A stretch of DNA of 64,000 nucleotides from Saprospiraceae bacterium (GTDB lineage Bacteria; Bacteroidota; Bacteroidia; Chitinophagales; Saprospiraceae), in NCBI GenBank assembly GCA_016710625.1, contig JADJVK010000008.1:1-64000 (forward strand), in the 5' to 3' direction. The position numbers and the translations under genes were made by a program. The notes beneath the pieces are model-generated. The model did no database searches. It worked only from the letters and a program-made list of their open reading frames with translations, and was not told the origin of the DNA. Each line of letters starts with the position of its first letter. The first letter of the stretch is position 1. Positions 9,993 to 19,581 of the stretch are shown here, in pieces.

Positions 9993-11553
9993 CTACCGCA
10001 TCACCACCAACCGCTGTGTTGATTTTACATTGTTTTGGTCAATAACAGATACCAAATATATGCCAGAGGACAATTTAGATATATCTGTTTCCCAACTATT
10101 TACATTCAATAATTTTTCGGATACTATTGGTTTCCCTGTGATATCTGTTATTTGTAAACTACCTGTAATAGAGGTTTTGAAATTTAACTTTATATAATTG
10201 GTGGCAGGATTTGGTAGTAATTCAAATAAATTAACTTTTTGTTCAATCTCTTCTATAGGTGTATCCGTAGCACAGCCAGGTACTGAACATCCCAAACTAT
10301 CCGTTTTCAAAAGCCATGCTTTATAGATAGGATACCCTCCCTCTGCAACTGCTGAAGTATCTAATGCTGTCCCTGTAAATAAAAATCCATTGTCTTTACA
10401 TGGGGTTACTCCAGAAAAATAATCTATCCCATTATTTTTATCATATATTCTTGACCATAAACTATCTCCTTGGCTGTTTATTTTAAATATTAGTGATGCT
10501 TGTCCAACAATTGTGGTTTGTGATGTCGTTCCTGCAATTATGATATCACCATTTAGTAGTTCTTCCATATCATAAAACTCATTATAATATGTCAATGTAT
10601 CTGTATAACTTGTTAAATATTTTTTATCCCATAATATATTTCCATTATCAGTTATTTTTAAAACTCTAGCTCTATTACATTGTTGGTCTATACATCCTGA
10701 TGTTTCATTAGTTCCACCACATAAATAATAATTACCATTTTTTGATTCAATTATAGAGCTAAAAAAATTATTATATTCATTAGGTTCAAAATCTCTTTGC
10801 CAAATTGTATTTCCGATTTTATCAATCTTATGTACATAACCATATAAATATTCACCTCCCACTTTCTTTTTATATCCTGTCATTACATAACCATCTTTGG
10901 CTTCTGCTATCTTTACTTCAAAATCATTGATATTGGTATTTCCTATTCGTTTCTCCCACTCCTTATTGCCTAGACTATCTGTCTTAAGTATCCAGAAGTC
11001 ATACTGCGAATAGTTTTGTGTTTTAGAATTGTAATCAAAAACACAAAACCCTGAAATAAATCCGCCATCATTCGTTGGTAATAAACACCTTATATTAAAA
11101 TCAGCAGTATATTTATTTTTATAGCTTTTTGTCCAAATTGTATCTCCATTTGGTTTTACTTTATATAAAATTGCTTGATATATTGTATCCAATCCTGTTA
11201 TCTTGTATAATCCTCCTAAACAGATTATATTATTATCTTTCGTTTTTGAAATTTTTTCTAATGAAAATATTTGATTTATTATATTACTATCTCCTATGAT
11301 TTTTTGACTTATCACATTTCCTGTAACTTTATCTACATTTAAAATATTTGTAAATTTTGTCAGTGAGGGTCTCAGTGATAAATAATATAGTACAAAATTG
11401 CTATCAAACTCAATTGCCTTATAGGAATAGTTATTATAGATCGTATTATTCTTTAACTTTTCAAATCCATACAATTTATCAAAATAGGTGACTTGAGCTG
11501 ATAAATTTATAAAGAGAACTAATGTAAAAAGAAAGTAATATTAGTTTTTTCAT
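9993..11553 (-). CDS. T9SS type A cargo with propeller-type repeats, signal peptide frameshifted
   Basis: The long frame (11474-9993) has repeated blades of the type GDTIWTKSYKNK, GNKEWEKRIGN, GNTIWQRDFEP and GNILWDKKYLT, each with a [D/N]GGF or GY strand, like bacteroidotal 'delta-60/PQQ-like' propellers. It ends in a sorting domain (LFELLPNPATNYIKLNF, LSSGIYLVSVID, QRLVVMR). The true start is upstream: ATG 11553 encodes MKKLILLSF, and a one-base shift (a T missing in the run near 11535) joins it to TLVLFINLSAQVTYFDKLYG, a normal signal peptide. As printed, the exported protein cannot be made. Exported surface protein, ligand unknown. Confidence 0.75.
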
Positions 11554-11697
11554 GGTGTTATTTTTTTAATTATTTATTAGGCTTTTAACATATTACAACA
11601 AACTGAATTTGAAACAAATATAAAAAATATAACCCTTAATCCATATTAATCATTTCAATTAATTGCAAGAAAAAAAAATTCAAATACAACTTATGTG

Positions 11698-11919
11698 GAT
11701 TAGTTGTGGAGTTGTCGAGTTGTGGAGTTGTCGAGTTGTCGAGTTGTGGAGTTGTGGAGTTGTGGATATTCACATTAAGTTCAAATCCAGCAAATAAAAA
11801 TTTATCAAATAAATCGAATCACCGAATTTACCGAATCAACCGAATCTCCAAATATATCGAATTTACAAATTTACCAATTAAACAAATAAACACATCAACA
11901 ACTCCAACAACTATAACAA
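11698..11919 (-). repeat. Degenerate word tail C with GTTGTGGA/GTTGTCGA array
   Basis: It follows the TAG stop of the 11920-12825 gene. It shares with tail B the GATTAGTTGTGG opening on the + strand, a GTTGTGGA/GTTGTCGA array (about 11704-11765), a near-identical 39-base block from 11766, and the GATTCGG/ATATATTTGG words. Confidence 0.75.
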
Positions 11920-12825
11920 CTACCTCATTACCACTACCTTCTCGGTAGCTATCAATCTACTCCCCAATTTGGGTGATTTTCTTAGTTGCACAAAGTACAT
12001 TCCATTTGGATATTGGCTAATATTCAACGTAGTTGATTTGCCTTGAATGGTTTGGGTTAATAATATTTTTCCATCAATCGTAACGAGTTGCAACACTTCA
12101 TCTGTTAGCTCTTTATCTGATTGTATGGTTAGTATATCAGAGCCTAATGGGCAAATTACCTTTAAATTGATGCCCAAGTTTAATTCATCGATGGGGTTAA
12201 TTGTACATCCGCCAACATTGAATTTTTGGACGCCACCCTTTGGCGTTTCAAAACATAATAATGGGACTGTTGTGTTTTCACATAATGGATATTGAGGAAA
12301 GAAACACCATTCAAATCCAATATCTTTGATAATGAAATTGCCTATATCTCCATAATGATCAAGAATGGTAATTCCATTTTCATTTAAGTTGGATATATAT
12401 TGTACTTGTACTATATTTCCATTCAAATTTTTGAATCCCACTGAATCAATTAATACCCAAACATCTTGAATACTACCAACCCATGGCATTTTGATTTTTA
12501 AAGTATCTCCAGCGATTAAACTAAAATCGTACAATAAATGATCTTCTTCTTTAAATCGATAAAATACTTTATCACCTGTTTTTCGTATCAAAAGTAATTT
12601 ATCTGGAAAACTTGGTCGTGAACATTCACAATAGCCACTTAATTTTTGATAGGTCAAATTATTAATCAGTGTATCTTTCACAACTGACAATTGACGAATC
12701 GTATCCAAACTTGTATTTGGATTTATTTGAAAGAAATAACCTTGACGATAAGTCCAAGTAGTGCCAATCTCGTATTGTGCAGATAAGGATGTAACTGTAA
12801 TGAAAAGTAAAATAAGTGTCCTCAT
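11920..12825 (-). CDS. T9SS type A cargo, unknown N-terminal domain
   Basis: Intact 301 residues. The signal peptide is MRTLILLFITVTSLSA. The following 190-residue domain opens with YEIGTTWTYRQGYFFQ; it is common as a short leader domain in Bacteroidota secreted proteins but I cannot name it. A linker with CTINPIDELNLGINLKV leads into a sorting domain (DGKILLTQTIQGKSTTLNIS, YPNGMYFVQL) ending ATEKVVVMR. The ATG overlaps the TGA of a degraded upstream sorting-domain fragment (sequence ATGA at 12822-12825), so translation may once have been coupled. Confidence 0.75.
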   Translation of the reverse strand: MRTLILLFITVTSLSAQYEIGTTWTYRQGYFFQINPNTSLDTIRQLSVVKDTLINNLTYQKLSGYCECSRPSFPDKLLLIRKTGDKVFYRFKEEDHLLYDFSLIAGDTLKIKMPWVGSIQDVWVLIDSVGFKNLNGNIVQVQYISNLNENGITILDHYGDIGNFIIKDIGFEWCFFPQYPLCENTTVPLLCFETPKGGVQKFNVGGCTINPIDELNLGINLKVICPLGSDILTIQSDKELTDEVLQLVTIDGKILLTQTIQGKSTTLNISQYPNGMYFVQLRKSPKLGSRLIATEKVVVMR

Positions 12826-13040
12826 AATTTGATGATTTTATAAAATTTAAAATGATTTTCTACTTTCAATTGTAGGAAGAACATACCATTTTCCAAATCC
12901 AACAAATCTATTTCGGGGGTATATTTCCCAGACTTGACAAATTTACCATAATTATCATATAAAATGAAAGATTCATAAAAATCTGACACATTAATGACAT
13001 CATTTTTAAGGTTGGGAAATAATATTATAGTTAAGTCTAC
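12822..13040 (-). pseudogene. Remnant of a T9SS sorting domain
   Basis: A 72-codon open frame without a start reads VDLTIILFPNLKNDVINVSD, FILYDNYGKFVKSG and LLDLENGMFFLQLKVENH, the typical order of a type A sorting domain (FPNP-like strand, DxxGK, LxxGMYFLQL). Upstream stops cut it off 44 bases before the divergent VOC gene. It looks like the 3' relic of a secreted-protein gene whose body is gone. Confidence 0.6.
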
Positions 13041-13083
13041 TTAATTAAAAATAATATTATCTTGGCAACAAATTTAATTAAAA

Positions 13084-13503
13084 ATGGCAAAACAGATTTT
13101 TATCAATTTAGCAGTGAAAGATTTACAAAAATCAATGGATTTTTATACTGCCTTGGGATTTACTAACAACCCTCAATTTTCGGACGATAAAGGAAAGTGT
13201 ATGGTTTGGAGTGAAAATATTTTTGTCATGCTTTTGTCTCATGAAAAGTTTGCCAGCTTTGTTTATAAACCAATAGCGGACACCAAATCAGCAGTCGCTG
13301 GGATTTATTCCTTGTCTGTGGATAGTGTTGAGGATGTAAATAATATGCTTACCAACGGACTAAAAGCTGGTGGGACTGAACCGAACGAAATGAGAGATTA
13401 TGGTTTTATGATACAAAGAACTATTGAAGATTTTGATGGGCATACTTGGGAAGTTTTTTACATGGATATTTCTAAATTTCCAACAGAGCAACCAGCTGCT
13501 TAA
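13084..13503 (+). CDS. VOC-family (glyoxalase-like) protein
   Basis: 139 residues with the VOC fold pattern: INLAVKDLQKSMDFYTALGF at the N-terminus and DFDGHTWEVFYMDIS at the C-terminus, each the start or end of a beta-alpha-beta-beta-beta unit. Such proteins bind a divalent metal and act on small molecules or antibiotics. The usual metal ligands are only partly conserved: Glu in WEVFY is present, while the N-terminal strand has Asn rather than His (FINLAV). The substrate is unknown. It is followed after 33 bases by a second VOC gene in the same direction, probably one transcript. Confidence 0.8.
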   Translation: MAKQIFINLAVKDLQKSMDFYTALGFTNNPQFSDDKGKCMVWSENIFVMLLSHEKFASFVYKPIADTKSAVAGIYSLSVDSVEDVNNMLTNGLKAGGTEPNEMRDYGFMIQRTIEDFDGHTWEVFYMDISKFPTEQPAA

Positions 13504-13536
13504 ATTCCTATATTAATCAATTTAAATTTATAAAAA

Positions 13537-13971
13537 ATGGCACAAATAAATCCATATATTCATTTTAATGGAAATGCTGAAGAAGCATTCTTATTTTATA
13601 AATCTGTTTTTGGTGGCGAATTCGCTATGATTAGCAGATTCAAAGATATGTCTATCCCAGAGAGTCCAATGTCTGAAAAAGAAGCTGAAAAAATTATGCA
13701 CATTGCTTTACCTATCGGCAATCACAGCATTTTAATGGGAAGCGATACACCAGAATTTATGGGAAAGCACAACGAAAATGAAACAAGAAGCAAAATCTCT
13801 ATCAGTGCAGAAAGCAAAACCGAAGCTGACCATATTTTTAATGGATTGTCTGAAGGTGGAACTATAGAAATGCCAATTGAGGAAAGCCCTTGGGGTTCAT
13901 ATTTTGGTATGTTCCGAGATAAATTTGGTATAGAATGGATGATAGACTTTGACCAAAGAAGGAATCAGTAA
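13537..13971 (+). CDS. PhnB/YjdN-type VOC-family protein
   Basis: 144 residues. It begins INPYIHFNGNAEEAFLFYKS with the FNGNAEEA signature of PhnB/YjdN-like proteins and ends with WGSYFGMFRDKFGIEWMIDF. Despite frequent annotation as demethylubiquinone methyltransferase-like, this family has no SAM-binding domain; its role is unclear. It shares the transcript with the preceding VOC gene and is closed by a strong terminator 17 bases later. Confidence 0.8.
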   Translation: MAQINPYIHFNGNAEEAFLFYKSVFGGEFAMISRFKDMSIPESPMSEKEAEKIMHIALPIGNHSILMGSDTPEFMGKHNENETRSKISISAESKTEADHIFNGLSEGGTIEMPIEESPWGSYFGMFRDKFGIEWMIDFDQRRNQ

Positions 13972-13987
13972 TTGCTTTTTAAATACC

Positions 13988-14027
13988 GAAAAAAAGAGGA
14001 ACAATCAAGTGTTGTTCCTCTTTTTTA
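13988..14027 (+). terminator. Rho-independent terminator after VOC gene pair
   Basis: AAAAAAGAGGAACAA and TTGTTCCTCTTTTTT flank a short loop; near-perfect stem with T-run, also usable from the other strand. Confidence 0.85.
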
Positions 14028-14169
14028 ATTTATACTAAAATTCTGTTTATCAATTATTTACAATAAACTATCGATATTTGAAAATGAAATTTACAGAATT
14101 CTTTCTACAATAAATTGATACCATATTTCAACAATAATTCATTCAAAATCAACCCATTTTTCAGTCAAT

Positions 14170-15012
14170 TTATTTAATTATCGTCATTTTCCGATCATAA
14201 GATAATCCTGTAAATATTCCTATTGGGTTGGCAGAGCCACTGACATTTGAAGTGATTGTAGAGGGTTGAGCGATGATGTTCCCATTACTAGCTTTTGCGA
14301 TATTTATCGTTCTGAAAAACTCAAAATAATCTTTACTTATATGAAAAATGGTATTGAAAATCGTATCTCCTTTGATATAATTGTATCCAGTTCCATAAGC
14401 AACTAACTCAGTATCATAGAGTTTGTCGTCATTTGCAAAATCTTGTCGAGGCAAAGAATCCAATGATCCCTCATTCAAAACCCTTCTATAATAATCATCA
14501 GTAGCTTTCGAATCGGTGATATATGTCAACACCCTTGCAAAAGTGTCTTGAAACTCAACAGCAACACTATCAATTTTTACAACAGGTAGTATTTTTGTTT
14601 TTGCCGTAATTGATTTTCCTTCTTTCGTAAGAATATTCAATACAAATTCAGTGGTATAATCGGCTGGAACTATATCTGTACTAGCATAATTGCCCAATTT
14701 ATTGGTGGTCGGGTCAATATATAATGTTTCTTTCAATTCATGCACCACCCCATTGTTGGTGATGGTCACTTTTGCACTGTCAGCAAGCAAATCTTTCAAA
14801 TATTTTGCTGGATCCAAACTGATTGAATCAAAGTAGGAACTACTTTTGGTCAACAATAAATTAAAAGGTTTCCCTGGCTCCAAGTAGCATTCCACCACAT
14901 ATTGTCTTTCGTAGGCTGGCAACACGATTTCGACTTCTTTTTCAAGATTACAAGCCGTAAAAGATGCTAAAAATAAAATTAAAACTCCTATATATTGAAT
15001 AATATTTTTCAT
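14170..15012 (-). CDS. DUF4249 outer-membrane-associated lipoprotein
   Basis: 280 residues. The N-terminus has a lipoprotein-type signal (IGVLILFLASFTACNLEKE). The mature part (VLPAYERQYVVECYLEPGKP, FNLLLTKSSSYFDSI, ADSAKVTITNNGVVHEL) is typical of DUF4249 proteins, beta-rich lipoproteins encoded directly after a TonB-dependent receptor in Bacteroidota. The gene starts 21 bases downstream of the receptor stop, so the two almost certainly form one transport unit. A surface-exposed substrate-handling role is inferred from that pairing. It ends NPIGIFTGLSYDRKMTIIK. Confidence 0.8.
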   Translation of the reverse strand: MKNIIQYIGVLILFLASFTACNLEKEVEIVLPAYERQYVVECYLEPGKPFNLLLTKSSSYFDSISLDPAKYLKDLLADSAKVTITNNGVVHELKETLYIDPTTNKLGNYASTDIVPADYTTEFVLNILTKEGKSITAKTKILPVVKIDSVAVEFQDTFARVLTYITDSKATDDYYRRVLNEGSLDSLPRQDFANDDKLYDTELVAYGTGYNYIKGDTIFNTIFHISKDYFEFFRTINIAKASNGNIIAQPSTITSNVSGSANPIGIFTGLSYDRKMTIIK

Positions 15013-15033
15013 AAATTTCTGATAATAAACTAA

Positions 15034-17361
15034 TTAAAATTTAAAATTCCAAGTCAATGACGGTAAAATGGGAAATAACGATATTTGTTTTGCCGCAATC
15101 CTAGTAGGAATTTGAATATTCACCCCACCCTGATTCACAGTTTTATATTCAGGCTCTAAATACAAAATATAGGTATTCCTCCTGTCATAGGCATTATAAA
15201 CACTGATGGTCAAATCGCTTTCTCCCCATTTGTGCCAAAAACGTATCACCATGCCCAAATCCAAACGATGATAATTTGGCAACCTGAATGTATTTCTATC
15301 ACCATAAACCGGAACAACTGGGTCAAATTGAGTGCCTGTCGTATTTTGGAAAGTCATTCTTCCTGATGGCAGCCAACCCACATCTCCCGATCCGAAGACA
15401 AATGCTCCTGTCAAGGAAATTCTTCGATTCAATTCATAAATTCCAACAATGGTTAGATTGTGTCTCCTATCGTATTTCGGAGAAAAATACCTTCCTTGCA
15501 TGATATCTGGGAAACCTCCTTTTTTCACCCAAGCCAAAGTGTAGCCAATCCATCCTGTCAATTTTCCTTCTTTTTTCTCTAGCTCCCACTCCATACCATA
15601 AGCATATCCTTTTCCGAAGGAAAATTCATTTTCAATATTGTCATTTGCAAATAACTGTGCCCCATCTTTATATTCAATTTGGTTGCCCAACCATTTGTAA
15701 TAATATTCATTTGTAATCAACCATTCTTTTCCCAACAGCCATGAAATTCCACCTGCTACTTGGTCAGAGGTCTCAGGTTTTACTTTCGCCGTACTTGGAT
15801 ACCAGATATCCGTTGGCAAAGAAAGTCCAGAATTAGAGATTAAATGGACGTATTGATACATTCTGGAATAGCTAGCTTTTATCGATATTTTGTCAGAAAG
15901 CCCATAATTTAGTGCTAACCTAGGCTCCCAACCGATTTGGCTGGTGGTACCTCCACTGATAAAACTCGACAACCGCAAACCTGCATTGATTTTTAGATTG
16001 GAAGCTGCTTGATATTCATCAGAAATATAAGTCCCTAATTCGGTTCCATAAAATTCTTGACCAGCAGAAAATGAAATTTTACCATCCGTACTGCCCGCTT
16101 TTAACCTCCCAACACCAAATTGGTGATAGGTGACATTTCCGCCAAATCTTAAATTGTGGTTTTGATTTATATTATTGTGAAAATCCAATTTCAAATTTGC
16201 ATCTCTGATGTTGGAATTCGTATTGAACTCGAATCCAGTCAATTTATTGGAGATATTGTACTGATAATCAGAGTATGTAAAAGTTGTATTCAAAAATAAT
16301 TTTGGGTTAAAAACGTGATTCCACCTTGCTGTTCCAGTCGAATTGCCCCAATTGAAATTGAAATTAAAAGTCTTGTTGGTAAAACTAAAAACATCTCTTC
16401 CAAAATAACCGCTGACAAATAATCTGTCATTCGGACCCAATTCAAAGTTCACTTTGGTGTTCAAATCATAAAAATAATAACCTGGAATTTTGGTGGCTCC
16501 TGTATTTCCTTCATTTGCCTTATTCACAGCATTCGTGAAAATATCTACATAAGTTCTTCTTCCAGAAACGATGAAAGAGGATTTTCCTTTTTTAATTGGT
16601 CCTTCCAAAGTCAATCTTGAGGCAATCAAACCGACTCCGCCACTACCAGAAAATTTCTGATTATTTCCTTCTTTCAACCGCACATCAATCACCGAACTTA
16701 ATCTACCACCATATTGGCTAGGAAATCCGCCTTTGAAGATTTTCACATCCTTCAAAGCATCTGAGTTGAAAGTGCTAAAAAAGCCAAAAAGGTGTTGGGC
16801 ATTATAAACGATAGCTTCATCCAAAACAATTAAATTTTGGTCTGCTCCTCCCCCTCTCACAAACAAACCTGTGCTACCTTCTGAGCCACCATTCACTCCT
16901 GGTTTCAATTGTATCGTTTTAATGATGTCCACCTCGCCAAAAAGTGCTGGTAACAATTTCGCTTCCTTCACATTGAGGGTCGCCACACTCATTTCGGTAG
17001 ATTTATTTTTTTCCTCTAGTCCATTTGCGGCAATCACCACTTCATTCAAGACTTGCCCTGCTGGCTCCAATTTGATATTGAATACCAAATTTTTATTGGC
17101 AATTACATTTTTAACAATAGTTTTATAGCCAATGTAGCTATATTTCAATGTAATAGAATCAGCACTCGAAGGGATAGAAACAGAATAAAATCCATATTCA
17201 TTTGTAGTTGTTCCAGATTGGTGTTGGGGGATTTCTAAAGTTGCCCCAATCAAGGTTTCACCGTTGTCAGCATCTTTAATATTTCCACTAATTATCACTG
17301 TATTTTGACCAAAAACAATAGTCGTAAATAGCAATAGAATTCCTATTAAAATATTCTTCAT
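15034..17361 (-). CDS. TonB-dependent receptor with carboxypeptidase-regulatory-like N-terminal domain
   Basis: 775 residues: signal peptide (ILIGILLLFTTIVFGQ), a CarboxypepD_reg-like beta-sandwich (about 20-105; SGNIKDADNGETLIGATLEI), a plug domain (about 115-235; LFVRGGGADQNLIVLDEAIV, GGFPSQYGGRLSSVIDVRL) and a 22-strand-type barrel ending in Phe (PSLTWNFKF). It imports an unknown ligand across the outer membrane using TonB energy. The smaller size and DUF4249 partner distinguish it from SusC-type glycan receptors. The start is supported by a -7-like box 36 bases upstream. Confidence 0.9.
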   Translation of the reverse strand: MKNILIGILLLFTTIVFGQNTVIISGNIKDADNGETLIGATLEIPQHQSGTTTNEYGFYSVSIPSSADSITLKYSYIGYKTIVKNVIANKNLVFNIKLEPAGQVLNEVVIAANGLEEKNKSTEMSVATLNVKEAKLLPALFGEVDIIKTIQLKPGVNGGSEGSTGLFVRGGGADQNLIVLDEAIVYNAQHLFGFFSTFNSDALKDVKIFKGGFPSQYGGRLSSVIDVRLKEGNNQKFSGSGGVGLIASRLTLEGPIKKGKSSFIVSGRRTYVDIFTNAVNKANEGNTGATKIPGYYFYDLNTKVNFELGPNDRLFVSGYFGRDVFSFTNKTFNFNFNWGNSTGTARWNHVFNPKLFLNTTFTYSDYQYNISNKLTGFEFNTNSNIRDANLKLDFHNNINQNHNLRFGGNVTYHQFGVGRLKAGSTDGKISFSAGQEFYGTELGTYISDEYQAASNLKINAGLRLSSFISGGTTSQIGWEPRLALNYGLSDKISIKASYSRMYQYVHLISNSGLSLPTDIWYPSTAKVKPETSDQVAGGISWLLGKEWLITNEYYYKWLGNQIEYKDGAQLFANDNIENEFSFGKGYAYGMEWELEKKEGKLTGWIGYTLAWVKKGGFPDIMQGRYFSPKYDRRHNLTIVGIYELNRRISLTGAFVFGSGDVGWLPSGRMTFQNTTGTQFDPVVPVYGDRNTFRLPNYHRLDLGMVIRFWHKWGESDLTISVYNAYDRRNTYILYLEPEYKTVNQGGVNIQIPTRIAAKQISLFPILPSLTWNFKF

Positions 17362-17396
17362 AAATATATTTGTAAACCGAATACCACAAAACGCTG

Positions 17397-17404
17397 CAAA
17401 AGTA
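17397..17404 (-). promoter_or_regulatory. Candidate -7 box for the TonB receptor operon
   Basis: On the minus strand the site reads TACTTTTG, matching the Bacteroidota TAnnTTTG consensus, 36 bases before the receptor ATG. Confidence 0.45.
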
Positions 17405-17484
17405 CTTTTAGTTTAAAATTAACTTTAAATAAATAGATAAATTGATGAATAACTTAGATAAAAGTAGCTTTATAGAATTTGAAT

Positions 17485-18696
17485 TTATTTCACCCAACGA
17501 AATCCAAAATAAACTAAAAACGCTAAGGTGCCAATAAAAAACCATAAAACAGTGTAACCAAAATTTGCTACAATACTAGTACCAGCCAAGGGTGCTAAAA
17601 TATTTGCCACTGAATAAGCAATGGAATATAAAGCCATATATTGACCCATTTTTTCCATTCCAGCTTTTTGCGAAACATAATTGGAACTAAAGGGCATCAC
17701 TAATATTTCTCCAAATGACAAGCCAATAATTGAAATTAAAGCCGCAGCAAAGCCCCAGAATGGTAAATTCAACATAAAAAAGGAAAGTCCATAAAGAATC
17801 AATCCAAACTTAATCCAATGTGTAGTACTACGTTGATTTTCAATAGCATAGACCAATGGCATTTCCACCATAGCAACAATAAAACCATTGATTGCAATCA
17901 TAAATCCAACTTGAGCTTCATTAAAACTCAGGCTTTCCTTAAAAAAAACTGGAATTGTCCAAAGCAATTGCATGAAAACAAATGCATTCACAAAGGTTAA
18001 AAATATAAAATATAAGAAGGGTTTGTCTTTCAAGATAGAAACTGAAGTCTTTCCGATTTTTTTAATTTCCTTGATTTCTTGCTTTCTTTCCGCATTTACT
18101 TGTTGGTTATAAAATATTTTAAACACAACGATTGATGCCAAAATGCAAGTTATGCCATCCACAAAAAACATCAAAGACCAGCCAAATAGGTGTATCAATA
18201 GCCCTCCGATTGCAGGGCAAACCGTCCAGCCAAGATTGAATGCAAGGCGGATCAATGAAAAACTTCTTGTTCTGGTTTCGGAGCTACTGAAATAACTAAC
18301 TGCCGCAGAATTGGCAGGTCGGAACATATCGCCTATAAAACTCATCATGAAAACCATGAAGCTCAAGGAATAAAAAGTGGTAGCATAGTTCATGACAATC
18401 AAAACGATTCCATTCAAAAACAAACTAAAAGTTTGGATCCAGAAAAAACCATATTTGTCTGTCAATTTTCCGCCAATGAAATTACCTGCAACTGAGCCAA
18501 TGCCATAACAAGACATGACCAAGCCAGTATCAATTTTATTCAGATGAATTTCAGGCAGATATAAAGGCAAAAAAACAATCACCATCGACCCCAATCTGTT
18601 TACAAAATTCACCAAAGTGAGTAACCAAATATTTCTACTCAGCCCACTAAAGGAGGTTTTCCAAACATTAAAAAAATTGACGACGGATAATTGCAT
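17485..18696 (-). CDS. MFS transporter
   Basis: 403 residues with about 12 hydrophobic segments and a central basic cytoplasmic loop (NQQVNAERKQEIKEIKKIGK). The loop-2 motif GKLTDKYGFFWI matches the MFS G-x-L-a-D-r-x-G signature. The closest general type is the drug/multidrug-efflux group, but the substrate cannot be assigned. The gene begins 10 bases after the end of thymidine kinase and is probably co-transcribed with it. Confidence 0.85.
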   Translation of the reverse strand: MQLSVVNFFNVWKTSFSGLSRNIWLLTLVNFVNRLGSMVIVFLPLYLPEIHLNKIDTGLVMSCYGIGSVAGNFIGGKLTDKYGFFWIQTFSLFLNGIVLIVMNYATTFYSLSFMVFMMSFIGDMFRPANSAAVSYFSSSETRTRSFSLIRLAFNLGWTVCPAIGGLLIHLFGWSLMFFVDGITCILASIVVFKIFYNQQVNAERKQEIKEIKKIGKTSVSILKDKPFLYFIFLTFVNAFVFMQLLWTIPVFFKESLSFNEAQVGFMIAINGFIVAMVEMPLVYAIENQRSTTHWIKFGLILYGLSFFMLNLPFWGFAAALISIIGLSFGEILVMPFSSNYVSQKAGMEKMGQYMALYSIAYSVANILAPLAGTSIVANFGYTVLWFFIGTLAFLVYFGFRWVK

Positions 18697-18706
18697 TTTT
18701 AGCTAA

Positions 18707-19291
18707 TTATTTCAGATTCAATATATTACCCATTTCATAACATGTTCTGCAACGAGGCTCGTAACTATCCTTTTCTCCTAATAAAATTGTCGATTCGTCA
18801 ACGGACAAACGGTAGGAATGAGTTGCAAGATTACCACAATGAGAGCAGATAGCATGTACTTTAGTAATATATTCAGCGACAGCTAATAGATTTGGCATTG
18901 GACCAAATGGATTCCCTCTGTAATCCATATCAAGCCCAGCTATGATGACTCTGATGCCCATTTTTGCCAATTTTTGAGCAACATTCACCAATTCCATATC
19001 AAAAAATTGAGCTTCATCGATTCCAATCACTTCTATTCCATCGATCATCGATAAAATATCAGTTGATTTTTCGACAGGATTCGAAAGAATATAGTTTGAA
19101 TCATGAGAAACTACCCGCTGAATATGATATCGAGTATCGGTAGTAGGTTTAAAAATCTCTACTTTCTGATTGGCTATTTTAGCTCTTTTCAGTCTTCTAA
19201 TTAATTCTTCTGTTTTCCCTGAAAACATGGATCCACAGATAACTTCAATCCAACCACTTCGTTGACCACGAAAATAGGGCTCTAAAAACAT
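18707..19291 (-). CDS. tdk: Thymidine kinase
   Basis: I take ATG 19291 as the start (MFLEPYFRGQRSGWIEVICG); the open frame extends 39 codons upstream but that part is hydrophobic and unlike the family. Walker A is GSMFSGKTEEL, Walker B is GIDEAQFFD, the flexible lasso carries YRGNPFGPM, and the zinc site uses CSHCG and CRTC near the C-terminus. About 194 residues, normal for type II thymidine kinase, which phosphorylates thymidine in the salvage pathway. The MFS gene follows 10 bases later. Confidence 0.93.
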   Translation of the reverse strand: MFLEPYFRGQRSGWIEVICGSMFSGKTEELIRRLKRAKIANQKVEIFKPTTDTRYHIQRVVSHDSNYILSNPVEKSTDILSMIDGIEVIGIDEAQFFDMELVNVAQKLAKMGIRVIIAGLDMDYRGNPFGPMPNLLAVAEYITKVHAICSHCGNLATHSYRLSVDESTILLGEKDSYEPRCRTCYEMGNILNLK

Positions 19292-19581
19292 AACGTATTC
19301 CAATAAATTAAGCCTTGCATTCGTTAATACTAGATTATAAAATGTAAGGATGATTGATACAAATAAAAAAAGAACAGGAAAAAATCTAACCCATTCATAA
19401 ATAACCACTTAAATAATAAAAAGGCGAAAAATGATGTTATAAATTTAAAATAATCACTTATCAAGTGAATATTAACAGCTTATTTATCAAACATCTTTAT
19501 AATATTTAGCGTAAAATTTTTGCTAAGATAAAGAATATATCGCTTTTGGTAGTATTATTTCAAACTTCTTATTAATAGATT

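Noticed and set aside
11706..11948. 80-residue + strand ORF
   Set aside because: It is a translation of the GTTGTGGA array and word tail (low complexity), overlapping the 3' end of a real T9SS gene.
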